From positions 1 through 38,014 of the forward strand of contig JAHWHE010000014.1 in the NCBI GenBank assembly GCA_019323495.1: DNA of 38,014 bases. The letters are read 5' to 3'. The stretch's first letter is position 1. Each line of letters starts with the position of its first letter. This document shows, piece after piece, positions 18,085 to 23,828 of the stretch. Under the pieces are notes generated by a model that saw only the letters and a program-made list of their open reading frames with translations, did no database searches and was not told the origin of the DNA. This DNA comes from Candidatus Woesearchaeota archaeon. GTDB taxonomy: Archaea; Nanobdellota; Nanobdellia; Woesearchaeales; WJKV01. The position numbers and the translations under genes are program-made.

Positions 18085-18088
18085 GCAT

Positions 18089-18904
18089 TTAAGAGTTAGT
18101 CACAGGGGTTACTGCTGCTTTTGCCTTTGCGAGCAATTCTTCTGTGCTGTACTTTCTTGCCCTGCCAAGGCTTCTGCAGCTTAATTGGTGGTATTTATTC
18201 TCAATCTTGTCGCAGACTGCGAAATCCCCGCTAAACGCGAATACGATATAGCAATTATCTCGTAGGCTGCTTTCATCGATATAGCCGCAGTACTGTGTTT
18301 CGTTGTGCTCCAATGCAAGATACTTATAGCACGTATTCCTTCTCCTGTCTGCTAGGGACTTGCAGTAATCCAAGCCACTGTTCTCGCTCAATTTCTTTAT
18401 CTCATTCTCTATCTCAATAGAATTAGGATCAGGCGCCTCTTCGTCAATCAAAGGCTTTACAGTGGGCGTCGGAATTTCAGTAATAGGGGTTATTTCTTCC
18501 TCTTCTTTAATCGCAGGGCTTGGTGTTGGGGCAGTCTCTGGAACTACAACATCTGGAATAGTCGGTTGTTCGACTTCTCTCCCTACTGGCGCGGGAATCC
18601 TTATTTCAGCAGGTCCTGCTGTTTCCTCTCCTCCTATGAAAAAATACAATGAAAATCCTGCCCCGCCTATGACTACAATAATTATTAGCAGGAAAAAGAC
18701 AAATTTCTTGGGCATGTGGACACTTATGGGAATAAAAGGCTTCTTTGCAGGCTTGTACATTTGATCAATGGCGGCGTCTATTAATTGCGCATCATAACCC
18801 CTGCCAAGAAGAAAGTTCCTCAAAGTCGTTATACTGTACCCTGCTTCTGTTTGCCTTTTCAGGTAATTTGCTAATTGCTCTGCTTGTTCGCTTGTATATG
18901 GCAT
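18089..18904 (-). CDS. Membrane-anchored protein with three Cys-pair repeats
   Basis: I do not recognise this 271-residue protein by name. Residues 1-50 form a small three-helix domain (QLANYLKRQTEAGYSITTLR, then GRGYDAQLIDAAI) of the UBA-like kind common at the N-terminus of DPANN membrane proteins. One membrane helix follows at about 67-92, then a Pro/Glu/Thr-rich linker to about 170. The C-terminal domain consists of three tandem repeats of about 25 residues, each with two Cys about 11 residues apart, the first two continuing as CY...A. The Cys domain should lie outside the cell and the small helical domain inside. The gene converges on the surface operon with only four bases between stop codons. 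It is probably leaderless. A surface sensor or envelope partner is inferred. Confidence 0.8.
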   Translation of the reverse strand: MPYTSEQAEQLANYLKRQTEAGYSITTLRNFLLGRGYDAQLIDAAIDQMYKPAKKPFIPISVHMPKKFVFFLLIIIVVIGGAGFSLYFFIGGEETAGPAEIRIPAPVGREVEQPTIPDVVVPETAPTPSPAIKEEEEITPITEIPTPTVKPLIDEEAPDPNSIEIENEIKKLSENSGLDYCKSLADRRRNTCYKYLALEHNETQYCGYIDESSLRDNCYIVFAFSGDFAVCDKIENKYHQLSCRSLGRARKYSTEELLAKAKAAVTPVTNS

Positions 18905-18927
18905 TAAAAAAAGAATAAGAAAAAGTG

Positions 18928-18937
18928 GTTTTTAAGC
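18928..18937 (-). promoter_or_regulatory. TATA box for the Cys-repeat membrane protein
   Basis: Read on the minus strand the sequence is gcttaaaaac, centred 28 bases before the ATG at 18904. This predicts a leaderless mRNA. Confidence 0.5.
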
Positions 18938-18948
18938 TTTTTGTTTAT

Positions 18949-19203
18949 TTATGCGCTCGCTTCTGTTTCTAGCTGCTTCAATGCAAGGAATTCGTACGCC
19001 TTGCCAAGCACAACCATTGCTTTTGGCAAGTCGTTTACTGTCAAACTATTGCTGGTTTGCCATTCATCATCCTTGTCTTTGTAGTTTCTTTCAAAACTAA
19101 CTGTCTTGAACTGGTTGATTTTTCCATCCTTCTTTGTTTCATTGTTCCAGATGGTTGCACTTATGTTTCCAACTCTGAATTTTTGTTCTGGTTTTTGAGC
19201 CAT
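18949..19203 (-). CDS. Small conserved protein, possibly PC4-like single-stranded DNA binder
   Basis: This 84-residue soluble protein has no secure name. Its pattern is strand-rich and then helical: KFRVGNISATIW, TVSFERNYKDKDDEWQ, SLTVNDLP and finally a helix KAMVVLGKAYEFLALKQL. That beta-beta-beta-beta-alpha order and the charged SFERNYKD strand resemble the PC4 transcription coactivator fold, which binds single-stranded DNA; this is an inference from pattern alone. Its ribosome binding site agaggtg is strong and the TATA box clear, suggesting good expression. It lies beside TFE, Hjc, histone and PCNA, which favours a nucleic-acid role. Confidence 0.75.
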   Translation of the reverse strand: MAQKPEQKFRVGNISATIWNNETKKDGKINQFKTVSFERNYKDKDDEWQTSNSLTVNDLPKAMVVLGKAYEFLALKQLETEASA

Positions 19204-19250
19204 TTTAGCACCTCTAGTTTAATTTTTAGATTTAGAACCTTGCAAAGTTC

Positions 19251-19258
19251 GATATATT
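19251..19258 (-). promoter_or_regulatory. TATA box for the PC4-like gene
   Basis: Read on the minus strand the sequence is aatatatc, about 52 bases before the ATG at 19203. It leaves a leader of about 25 bases with agaggtg five bases before the start. Confidence 0.5.
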
Positions 19259-19323
19259 CTTAGGGATGAAAATTTAAAAAACTAATTAAGGAAAATTTAG
19301 AAGGATTCTAAGAGTTATTTGCT

Positions 19324-19830
19324 CTATAAAGTCTTTAGAAATTTTTCAATGTCTTTGATGTCTTTTTGGATCTCTTTTATTTTCTCAGCATTGTCTTCTT
19401 GGATCAATAATTCGCCGCACTCAGGGCATTTATACTGGAATTCTACTGCATTTTCAAAACCGATCCTCATGCACTTGTTCTTGCACGTAAAGAAGTAATT
19501 TTCTTGCTCTCTCTTCAGTCTTTCCTGCAATCTTTCCAATCGTTCTTTCTTCAATTGTGTCACAACATATTTTATCTGCTTTAGTCTGAATGTCCAGTAA
19601 TATATGTACCACCCTTTTCTCTTGTCCTTTCTCCTGATAAAGCTGACCAGATTGTGTTTCAGAAGCCTGTACAGCATGTTTCTTGTGTGGTTTACTTCCA
19701 TCTTCAGCGCTTCTGCAAGCTTGAACTCGCTGAAATTCTTCTTGTTCTTTAGTTTCATAACTAGCGGCACCACATCCGGCCCGGCTGTTTCAGAAATCAC
19801 ATTCTCGATAAGACTATTTGTCAGCCTCAT
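19324..19830 (-). CDS. tfe: Transcription factor E (TFE alpha)
   Basis: This is the archaeal homologue of the TFIIE alpha subunit, which helps RNA polymerase open promoters and stay in the open complex. The 168 residues have the standard order: an extended winged helix at about 1-85 (SEFKLAEALKMEVNHTRNML, LVSFIRRKDKRKGWYIYYW), a Lys/Arg/Glu helix, and a zinc ribbon with Cys116, Cys120, Cys135 and Cys138 (CKNKC and CPEC). A short acidic helical tail closes the protein. A TATA box lies about 46 bases upstream of the start; no strong Shine-Dalgarno sequence is present. Identification is secure. Confidence 0.95.
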   Translation of the reverse strand: MRLTNSLIENVISETAGPDVVPLVMKLKNKKNFSEFKLAEALKMEVNHTRNMLYRLLKHNLVSFIRRKDKRKGWYIYYWTFRLKQIKYVVTQLKKERLERLQERLKREQENYFFTCKNKCMRIGFENAVEFQYKCPECGELLIQEDNAEKIKEIQKDIKDIEKFLKTL

Positions 19831-19870
19831 TTGAATCCCTTAAAAATCATATAATTTCTCCTTGGAATAG

Positions 19871-19880
19871 TATTTAAAAC
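19871..19880 (-). promoter_or_regulatory. TATA box for tfe
   Basis: Read on the minus strand the sequence is gttttaaata, centred about 46 bases before the ATG at 19830. It lies just before the end of hjc, so tfe can be transcribed independently of it. Confidence 0.45.
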
Positions 19881-19886
19881 TTTCGC

Positions 19887-20291
19887 TTATTCTTTAGCAA
19901 ATTCGTTTGTTATGAGCTCGCCGAAACGAAGCCCCTTTTCCTTTGCTTTTTCAATGCTGATTAGAAATTTGGTCTTTTTTTCTTCTAGATGTTCTATTGG
20001 CAAAAAAAGCCATTCTGTCCTGTCGAATCTCACACCAAGCCAGCACTCAGCACCGAATCTGGTGCAAAACTCTGTCAATTGTTCAACATCCTCTTTATTC
20101 ACGTATAAATTGCTGTTTTTAGAGGATTTGCATTCTATAGCAAGATTCCTCTCCCCGTTACTCGCAAGGACATCGGGGCAGGGAATGGGTGCGCAACCGC
20201 TACCAGCCACCCTTATGGGCATCCATCCGTTTGCCCAGAACAGGTGTATAAGCTCTCTTTCAGCATTGATACCTTTTTTCTTTCTGCTCAT
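19887..20291 (-). CDS. hjc: Holliday junction resolvase Hjc
   Basis: This is the archaeal nuclease that cuts four-way DNA junctions during recombination. The 134 residues show the nuclease core: Glu11 in NAERELI, the VAGSG loop at 28-32, Asp40 in CPDVLA, and Glu53/Lys55 in AIECKSS. The remaining fold (WLGVRFDRTEWLFLP) fits as well. The archaeal motif normally reads S/T-G-x-PD; here the Asp is preceded by PCP, a small variation. The gene is divergent from a probable structured RNA and histone, with an AT box 25 bases before its ATG and no ribosome binding site, so it is likely leaderless. Confidence 0.95.
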   Translation of the reverse strand: MSRKKKGINAERELIHLFWANGWMPIRVAGSGCAPIPCPDVLASNGERNLAIECKSSKNSNLYVNKEDVEQLTEFCTRFGAECWLGVRFDRTEWLFLPIEHLEEKKTKFLISIEKAKEKGLRFGELITNEFAKE

Positions 20292-20310
20292 ACCCTATAT
20301 TTAGACATAT

Positions 20311-20322
20311 TAATTTTTAAAG
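20311..20322. promoter_or_regulatory. Shared bidirectional AT promoter box (hjc and the structured RNA)
   Basis: The near-palindromic sequence taatttttaaag is centred at about 20316. That is 25 bases before the hjc ATG on the minus strand and 25 bases before 20341 on the plus strand. One box could therefore direct a leaderless hjc mRNA and the structured RNA in opposite directions. Confidence 0.45.
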
Positions 20323-20336
20323 CTATTGCTTTAATC

Positions 20337-20440
20337 GCATGTGCGTAGCTCCAAGCGCAGCTATAAAATCAGACAAAGGCTAGCAAAGAATCGTAAATAC
20401 GGTCAATTAAAGAAACTTGCGGAGCGAGCCACGCACATGC
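20337..20440 (+). ncRNA. Candidate structured RNA of about 100 nt
   Basis: A perfect 10-base inverted repeat, GCATGTGCGT (20337-20346) and ACGCACATGC (20431-20440), closes the element. Inside it GCTCC (20348-20352) pairs with GGAGC (20421-20425), and AAG with CTT extends the stem past a two-base bulge, giving about 18 pairs. The loop holds a further small CGT/ACG hairpin. The stem-forming ends are richer in GC than the surroundings. A reading frame crosses it but uses cgt/cgc/cga Arg codons that are rare in neighbouring genes and later collides with histone. I looked for tRNA (no T-loop motif), 5S rRNA and a C/D box and found none. H/ACA cannot be excluded, since ACA follows the inner stem. 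The RNA class is unknown. Confidence 0.5.
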
Positions 20441-20454
20441 CTTTAACCGAAGCA

Positions 20455-20462
20455 TTTATATA
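20455..20462 (+). promoter_or_regulatory. TATA box for the histone gene
   Basis: The sequence tttatata is centred 27 bases before the ATG at 20486. It implies a leaderless histone mRNA. It lies after the 3' end of the candidate structured RNA. Confidence 0.65.
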
Positions 20463-20485
20463 TCCTGAGGGGCATAAATACTACG

Positions 20486-20704
20486 ATGAACCAAAAGCAA
20501 TCAAAGAAATTATTGCCCTTAGCTTCTATGGAATCGATTATGAGAAAGGCAGGCGCACCAAGAGTCAGCGAGAGCGCGAAAGCCGCATTAAAAGAGGTAT
20601 TAGAGGACATCGGCAGGGAGATTGCTTTGAGGGCAGTGCAATTTGCAAGGCATTCTGGAAGGAAAACAGTCAAGCCGGCTGATATTAAATTAGCAGCTAA
20701 ATGA
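20486..20704 (+). CDS. Archaeal histone
   Basis: This is a 72-residue histone-fold protein that dimerises and wraps chromosomal DNA. After a short basic N-terminal extension (MNQKQSKK) it has the canonical parts: LLPLASMESIMRKAGAPRVS (helix 1 and loop), the long central helix ESAKAALKEVLEDIGREIAL..., and the second loop and helix 3 with SGRKTVKPADIKLAAK. The RKTVK DNA-contact loop is intact. The eight-residue basic extension is a little longer than in minimal HMf-type histones. The gene lies downstream of a candidate structured RNA and is followed after about 57 bases by PCNA. A 113-residue frame overlapping it is a shadow. Confidence 0.96.
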   Translation: MNQKQSKKLLPLASMESIMRKAGAPRVSESAKAALKEVLEDIGREIALRAVQFARHSGRKTVKPADIKLAAK

Positions 20705-20710
20705 GAGCAA

Positions 20711-20720
20711 AATTTAAATA
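20711..20720 (+). promoter_or_regulatory. TATA box for PCNA
   Basis: The sequence aatttaaata is centred about 46 bases before the ATG at 20762. It leaves a leader with the ribosome binding site gagggggt. Confidence 0.55.
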
Positions 20721-20761
20721 TTAGGTTGTAATCTTTTAGCTAAACAGAGAGGGGGTAACTT

Positions 20762-21499
20762 ATGAAACTTACACTAGCAGAACCTAGGTATCTTAAAGAC
20801 AGTATTTCAGTGATATCTGAATTAGTTAATGAAGCGAGATTCAAGATTACAAAGGACGCGGTTGAATTGGTCGCAATGGACCCTGCAAATGTTGCAATGG
20901 TCATTTTTAAGCTTCTATCAAGTTCTTTTGTTGAATATACAATTGACAAGGACACAGAATTATCAATAAATCTTGACAATTTGAAAAAGATCCTTAGAAG
21001 GGCGAGTCCTGCAGATTTGCTGACACTTGAATTAGAAGACGCAAAATTAAAGATCACATTGAAAGGCAAAAGTACCAGGACATTCTCATTGCCTATTCTT
21101 GAATTAGAAGACAAAGAGCAAAAGATACCGGACCTTCAGTTTCCTGTTCTTGTTAACACCACCACCACCGTGATTGACGAAGCGATCGAGGATGTGGACA
21201 TTGTTGCAGAATCTGTCAGTCTTGAAGCATCTCCTAGCAATTTCATAATTTCTGCAGAAGGAGATCTATCGCAGGCAAAGATCGAGATTGCAGAAGACGA
21301 AGAGACAAAGATCCAGACAAAAGGAAAAGTCAAGGCAAGATATAGCATAGAATATTTGAAGAAGATAACAAAAGGCAGCAAGTTGGCAAACAACGTCAGC
21401 CTGCAGTTCAACAAGGATTATCCATTAAAAGTTGAATACAAGGTCATAGACAAATTATTGCTGGCATTCATCCTTGCGCCAAGAGTGGATACTGATTAG
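20762..21499 (+). CDS. pcn: PCNA sliding clamp
   Basis: This ring-forming clamp tethers PolD and repair proteins to DNA. The 245 residues are the standard PCNA length and contain both domains: MKLTLAEPRYLKDSISVISE at the start, VELVAMDPANVAMVIFKL (the classic MD..(H/N)V element), the interdomain linker around LPILELEDKEQKIPDL, and the C-terminal VEYKVIDKLLLAFILAPRVD. The end LAFILAPR corresponds to the canonical hydrophobic PIP-docking tail. The PIP box of DP2 in this window should bind here. A strong ribosome binding site and its own promoter are present. Identification is secure. Confidence 0.97.
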   Translation: MKLTLAEPRYLKDSISVISELVNEARFKITKDAVELVAMDPANVAMVIFKLLSSSFVEYTIDKDTELSINLDNLKKILRRASPADLLTLELEDAKLKITLKGKSTRTFSLPILELEDKEQKIPDLQFPVLVNTTTTVIDEAIEDVDIVAESVSLEASPSNFIISAEGDLSQAKIEIAEDEETKIQTKGKVKARYSIEYLKKITKGSKLANNVSLQFNKDYPLKVEYKVIDKLLLAFILAPRVDTD

Positions 21500-21524
21500 G
21501 ATTCGTTTTGCATTATCTAATTTC

Positions 21525-22724
21525 TTATCTTTTTACTTTTAATTCAACGTCAGCCCTGACAGTGTCTTTGTACCCTATTCCGCCACGAGTTTTCCTTATA
21601 TATCTGTCAATGATTTCGCAACTTCTTTCATAATTATCTTTCCATTGGCTTGCAGTTCGTTCTATAAATTGTTCAGGGTTCAATCCTTTACCGATAGCTA
21701 TCTTTTGCAATCTGGCACGATTAGGCCCGTACATTTTCAAAGGGCCGATGTGGACTTTTAAAGAGAAATCTTCTATTTCCTTGTCCATTCTCGTAAGGAA
21801 GCTTTCCAGGCTGTCTGGATTAGGATTATACAGCTGAATGAAGACATCGAATCCTGCCAGAATCAATTTTTTAAGTGAATACAATTGTTCTTCTAATGTG
21901 GTTTTTGACTGGGCATTCTCCTGAAGATTCAACTCGTCGGTCCCTTTCAAAGCAGCAAGCATCTTTATGGGGTGTTCTGCCAATTTTTCCAAGATATTCT
22001 TTTCATAAGTGCCGGTTTCTTCAAATCGCTCTATCAAATGGCCGGTCGAAAGGTTAGAATCGATTTGCCCTACGACATTAAAATCCATCTTACTAATAAT
22101 TCTCCATAAGTTCAGGGCCCAATCAAGCGCCAATGTCGGTTCGCCGCCAGACATTCTGAGAACAGACGGCATTAAACTCAGGCCATATTCCTTATAGAAT
22201 TTTCTGATCCTGGACCGGGCAATTACAAAGCTGTCTACTGTATCGTTAACAGATAAATATTCTTTTTTTCTACTAGGTTTACCGTCATTGCTTTCATCGT
22301 CTACAAAGCAATACGTACACCCGCCGATTCCTTGGCTGTCGTGGAAATTGCAGCCCGCCACTTGGAGTATGAATGGAGGATTATAATCCATTATATTCCT
22401 TATATGGAAGCCGTTTATGTGTTTGAACCACAACGGAAAATCGAATTCCTGCATCTTAATGAAATCTTCAATCTCTTTGTCTGACATAGTTGAAATATCG
22501 AAAAAATCTGTCCCATATTCAGCAGAAGCAACGGGATCTATTTCCTTCACATTAACTTTTGTCCTGAACAAATACTTCCCTGAATGTATATTGGGCATCA
22601 GTTCAACAACCCTGGAAGTATCTTTGCCTTGCAATGTGTCTGAGAAATCGACAACAAGAATTTTATTATCTTTAAGTAAAGTTTCCCTTAATCTAAGTGC
22701 TTGTTCAAACGGATCCGTCTTCAT
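21525..22724 (-). CDS. Radical SAM enzyme with unusual Cys spacing
   Basis: This is a 399-residue radical SAM protein with unknown substrate. Three Cys follow QVAGCNFHD: Cys125, Cys136 and Cys139, a C-x10-C-x2-C arrangement in place of the usual C-x3-C-x2-C for the [4Fe-4S] cluster. The SAM-binding motif MSGGEPTLAL at 191-200 is intact, and later segments (GQIDSNLSTG, VFIQLYNPN, KVHIGPLKMYG) fit the TIM-barrel strands. The first 110 residues form an N-terminal extension that I cannot assign. No partner gene is adjacent: PCNA converges from one side, and the promoter is shared with nothing obvious. A TATA-like tttttatatt lies about 26 bases before the ATG. The class is secure, the reaction unknown. 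Confidence 0.87.
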   Translation of the reverse strand: MKTDPFEQALRLRETLLKDNKILVVDFSDTLQGKDTSRVVELMPNIHSGKYLFRTKVNVKEIDPVASAEYGTDFFDISTMSDKEIEDFIKMQEFDFPLWFKHINGFHIRNIMDYNPPFILQVAGCNFHDSQGIGGCTYCFVDDESNDGKPSRKKEYLSVNDTVDSFVIARSRIRKFYKEYGLSLMPSVLRMSGGEPTLALDWALNLWRIISKMDFNVVGQIDSNLSTGHLIERFEETGTYEKNILEKLAEHPIKMLAALKGTDELNLQENAQSKTTLEEQLYSLKKLILAGFDVFIQLYNPNPDSLESFLTRMDKEIEDFSLKVHIGPLKMYGPNRARLQKIAIGKGLNPEQFIERTASQWKDNYERSCEIIDRYIRKTRGGIGYKDTVRADVELKVKR

Positions 22725-22744
22725 GCAAACTCCAAAATTCGGCG

Positions 22745-22754
22745 AATATAAAAA
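22745..22754 (-). promoter_or_regulatory. TATA box for the radical SAM gene
   Basis: Read on the minus strand the sequence is gtttttatatt-like, centred 26 bases before the ATG at 22724. The transcript would be leaderless or nearly so. Confidence 0.5.
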
Positions 22755-22770
22755 CCTTGTTTTTTAGAAA

Positions 22771-22782
22771 AGTTATTAAATA
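22771..22782 (+). promoter_or_regulatory. TATA-like box for the small OB-like pair
   Basis: The sequence gttattaaataa is centred about 36 bases before the nominal GTG. It predicts initiation near 22803, just before gaggtga, which argues that this motif is a ribosome binding site rather than a start codon. Confidence 0.4.
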
Positions 22783-22812
22783 AGTAAGACTAATTACTAA
22801 ATTAACAAAGAG

Positions 22813-23061
22813 GTGAGCAAAATCTCAAAATTAACAGGCCACATCGTATCCTTGAAGTCGAACGGCAAAGAAGTCTGGGGCATCATTTCCCAGGATCAAG
22901 GAGGGAAGATAGAGATGAAGCCCATTTCTAGAGAAGAATTCAAATTCAAGATTTACGAAAAAGTCAGTTATGAGAGAGAGATGAAAACTAGTTTTATGGG
23001 GCTGACAGGAACAAAAAGCTGGGCAATCAAGCTGAAAAGATTTAATGCAAAAAACAAATGA
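22813..23061 (+). CDS. Small basic protein, possibly OB-like (start uncertain)
   Basis: This protein of about 80 residues is not recognised. It reads like a compact beta barrel: LTGHIVSLKSNGKEVWGIIS, KIEMKPISREEF, KIYEKVSYEREM and GTKSWAIKLKRF, with many Lys. The nominal start is the GTG at 22813, but that GTG lies inside gaggtga, which looks like the ribosome binding site. The codon five bases after that site, in frame, is ATC (22822), one base from ATG. Either a GTG start without its own site or a non-canonical AUC start must be used. It is followed after 12 bases by another small protein, with aggtg overlapping the stop, so the two form an operon. A nucleic-acid-binding role is a guess from fold pattern and charge. 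Confidence 0.72.
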   Translation: MSKISKLTGHIVSLKSNGKEVWGIISQDQGGKIEMKPISREEFKFKIYEKVSYEREMKTSFMGLTGTKSWAIKLKRFNAKNK

Positions 23062-23073
23062 GGTGTCATCAAG

Positions 23074-23298
23074 ATGGCTTACAAAAAGGGAAGGATTAAG
23101 GAGATAAACGCTGGCGGCAGGACAAATGACGTCGGCAAGATCAGGATTTTCTTTGGCAAGGACATTTATTTCAGGGCGCCAAGAAACAAGTACAAGCTGA
23201 ACGACATGGTGCATTTTGAGATCCTGCCGAATGGAGAAGCAAAGATTATCGATAGAGTGGAAGAAAACGGTCTTTTCAGACGGAAAAAAAGATACTAG
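23074..23298 (+). CDS. Small cold-shock/OB-like protein
   Basis: This 74-residue basic protein resembles a cold-shock-type OB fold: KKGRIKEINAGGRTNDVGKI for the first strands, then FFGKDIYFRAPRNKYKLNDM and VHFEILPNGEAKIIDRV for the remaining ones, with a basic tail FRRKKRY. The GKDIYFRAP segment is reminiscent of the RNA-binding strand of cold-shock domains, but the exact RNP motifs are not present, so the family is inferred. The ribosome binding site gaggtg overlaps the stop of the preceding small gene, and the two are surely cotranscribed. RNA chaperone activity is a reasonable guess. Confidence 0.78.
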   Translation: MAYKKGRIKEINAGGRTNDVGKIRIFFGKDIYFRAPRNKYKLNDMVHFEILPNGEAKIIDRVEENGLFRRKKRY

Positions 23299-23353
23299 AT
23301 TATTACAACGTCCTCTAAAAGGGACAATTTAGTGCCACTTTAAAAATCGAAAA

Positions 23354-23363
23354 GTTTATATAC
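23354..23363 (+). promoter_or_regulatory. Strong TATA box for the 92-residue protein
   Basis: The sequence gtttatatac, with an A-rich stretch before it, lies about 63 bases upstream of the ATG at 23422. Together with the near-perfect ribosome binding site ggaggtga it suggests high expression. Confidence 0.65.
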
Positions 23364-23421
23364 TTACCTTTATTTATTAGTCTCATACATTAACACATTG
23401 TAAAAACGGAGGTGAATGTTG

Positions 23422-23700
23422 ATGGCTAAGTTAGGAAAAAGACAAGTTGTAGCTCAGGTTGAAGCGGTTACTTCTGCAAGCCCTTTTGCTGGTGGAAAAA
23501 AATCATCTTTAATCAGATTTAACACGCACGTTCAGGGCGGAACAGGACCAGAAGCTGCAGTAAGTGTTCCAGTTGGTACAGAACCACCGCTGCACTCATT
23601 CGTGATTTTGGAATCCATTGGAGCTGCAACAACAGGAAAAAAGGCTAAATGGAAGATCGTAGCAAGAGGAATCGATCCATCAAAATACGCTCAAAGTTAA
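23422..23700 (+). CDS. Small abundant-looking protein of unknown function
   Basis: I do not recognise this 92-residue protein. It is soluble, mildly basic and probably beta-rich, with strands such as KRQVVAQVEAVTS, SSLIRFNTHVQGG, EAAVSVPVG, HSFVILESIGAA and KAKWKIVARGIDP. I place the start at the ATG of 23422 because ggaggtga ends six bases before it; an ATG at 23416 lies too close. That site is the best Shine-Dalgarno match in the window and the TATA box is strong, so the protein is probably made in quantity. A T-rich terminator follows. It stands alone after the small OB-like pair. A structural or nucleic-acid-associated role is possible, but nothing in the sequence proves it. Confidence 0.78.
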   Translation: MAKLGKRQVVAQVEAVTSASPFAGGKKSSLIRFNTHVQGGTGPEAAVSVPVGTEPPLHSFVILESIGAATTGKKAKWKIVARGIDPSKYAQS

Positions 23701-23702
23701 AA

Positions 23703-23723
23703 TTTATTTTTTTACTCTTTTTT
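23703..23723 (+). terminator. T-rich terminator after the 92-residue protein
   Basis: Two long T runs separated by ac and c follow directly after the stop codon, typical of intrinsic archaeal termination. Confidence 0.6.
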
Positions 23724-23750
23724 CTCTATGTTTCTTTGATTTAAAACGAA

Positions 23751-23764
23751 TAATTTAAATATAG
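23751..23764 (+). promoter_or_regulatory. TATA box for the ABC exporter operon
   Basis: The sequence taatttaaatatag lies about 71 bases before the ATG at 23829. It leaves a leader of about 45 bases ending gagtgatagatt, with a weak ribosome binding site. Confidence 0.5.
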
Positions 23765-23828
23765 TAATCAGTTGAATAATCCTGGCATTGCAGCAAGAAG
23801 GGGCAGTTAAAAAAAAGAGTGATAGATT

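Noticed and set aside
20337..20440. tRNA gene
   Set aside because: The acceptor-like end stem is suggestive, but there is no T-loop motif, no D/anticodon arrangement and the element is too long without a recognisable intron.
20341..20682. 113-residue reading frame starting with GTG upstream of and overlapping histone
   Set aside because: Its first third coincides with the structured inverted repeat and uses Arg codons (cgt, cgc, cga) that are rare in neighbouring genes; the rest runs through the secure histone gene in another frame.
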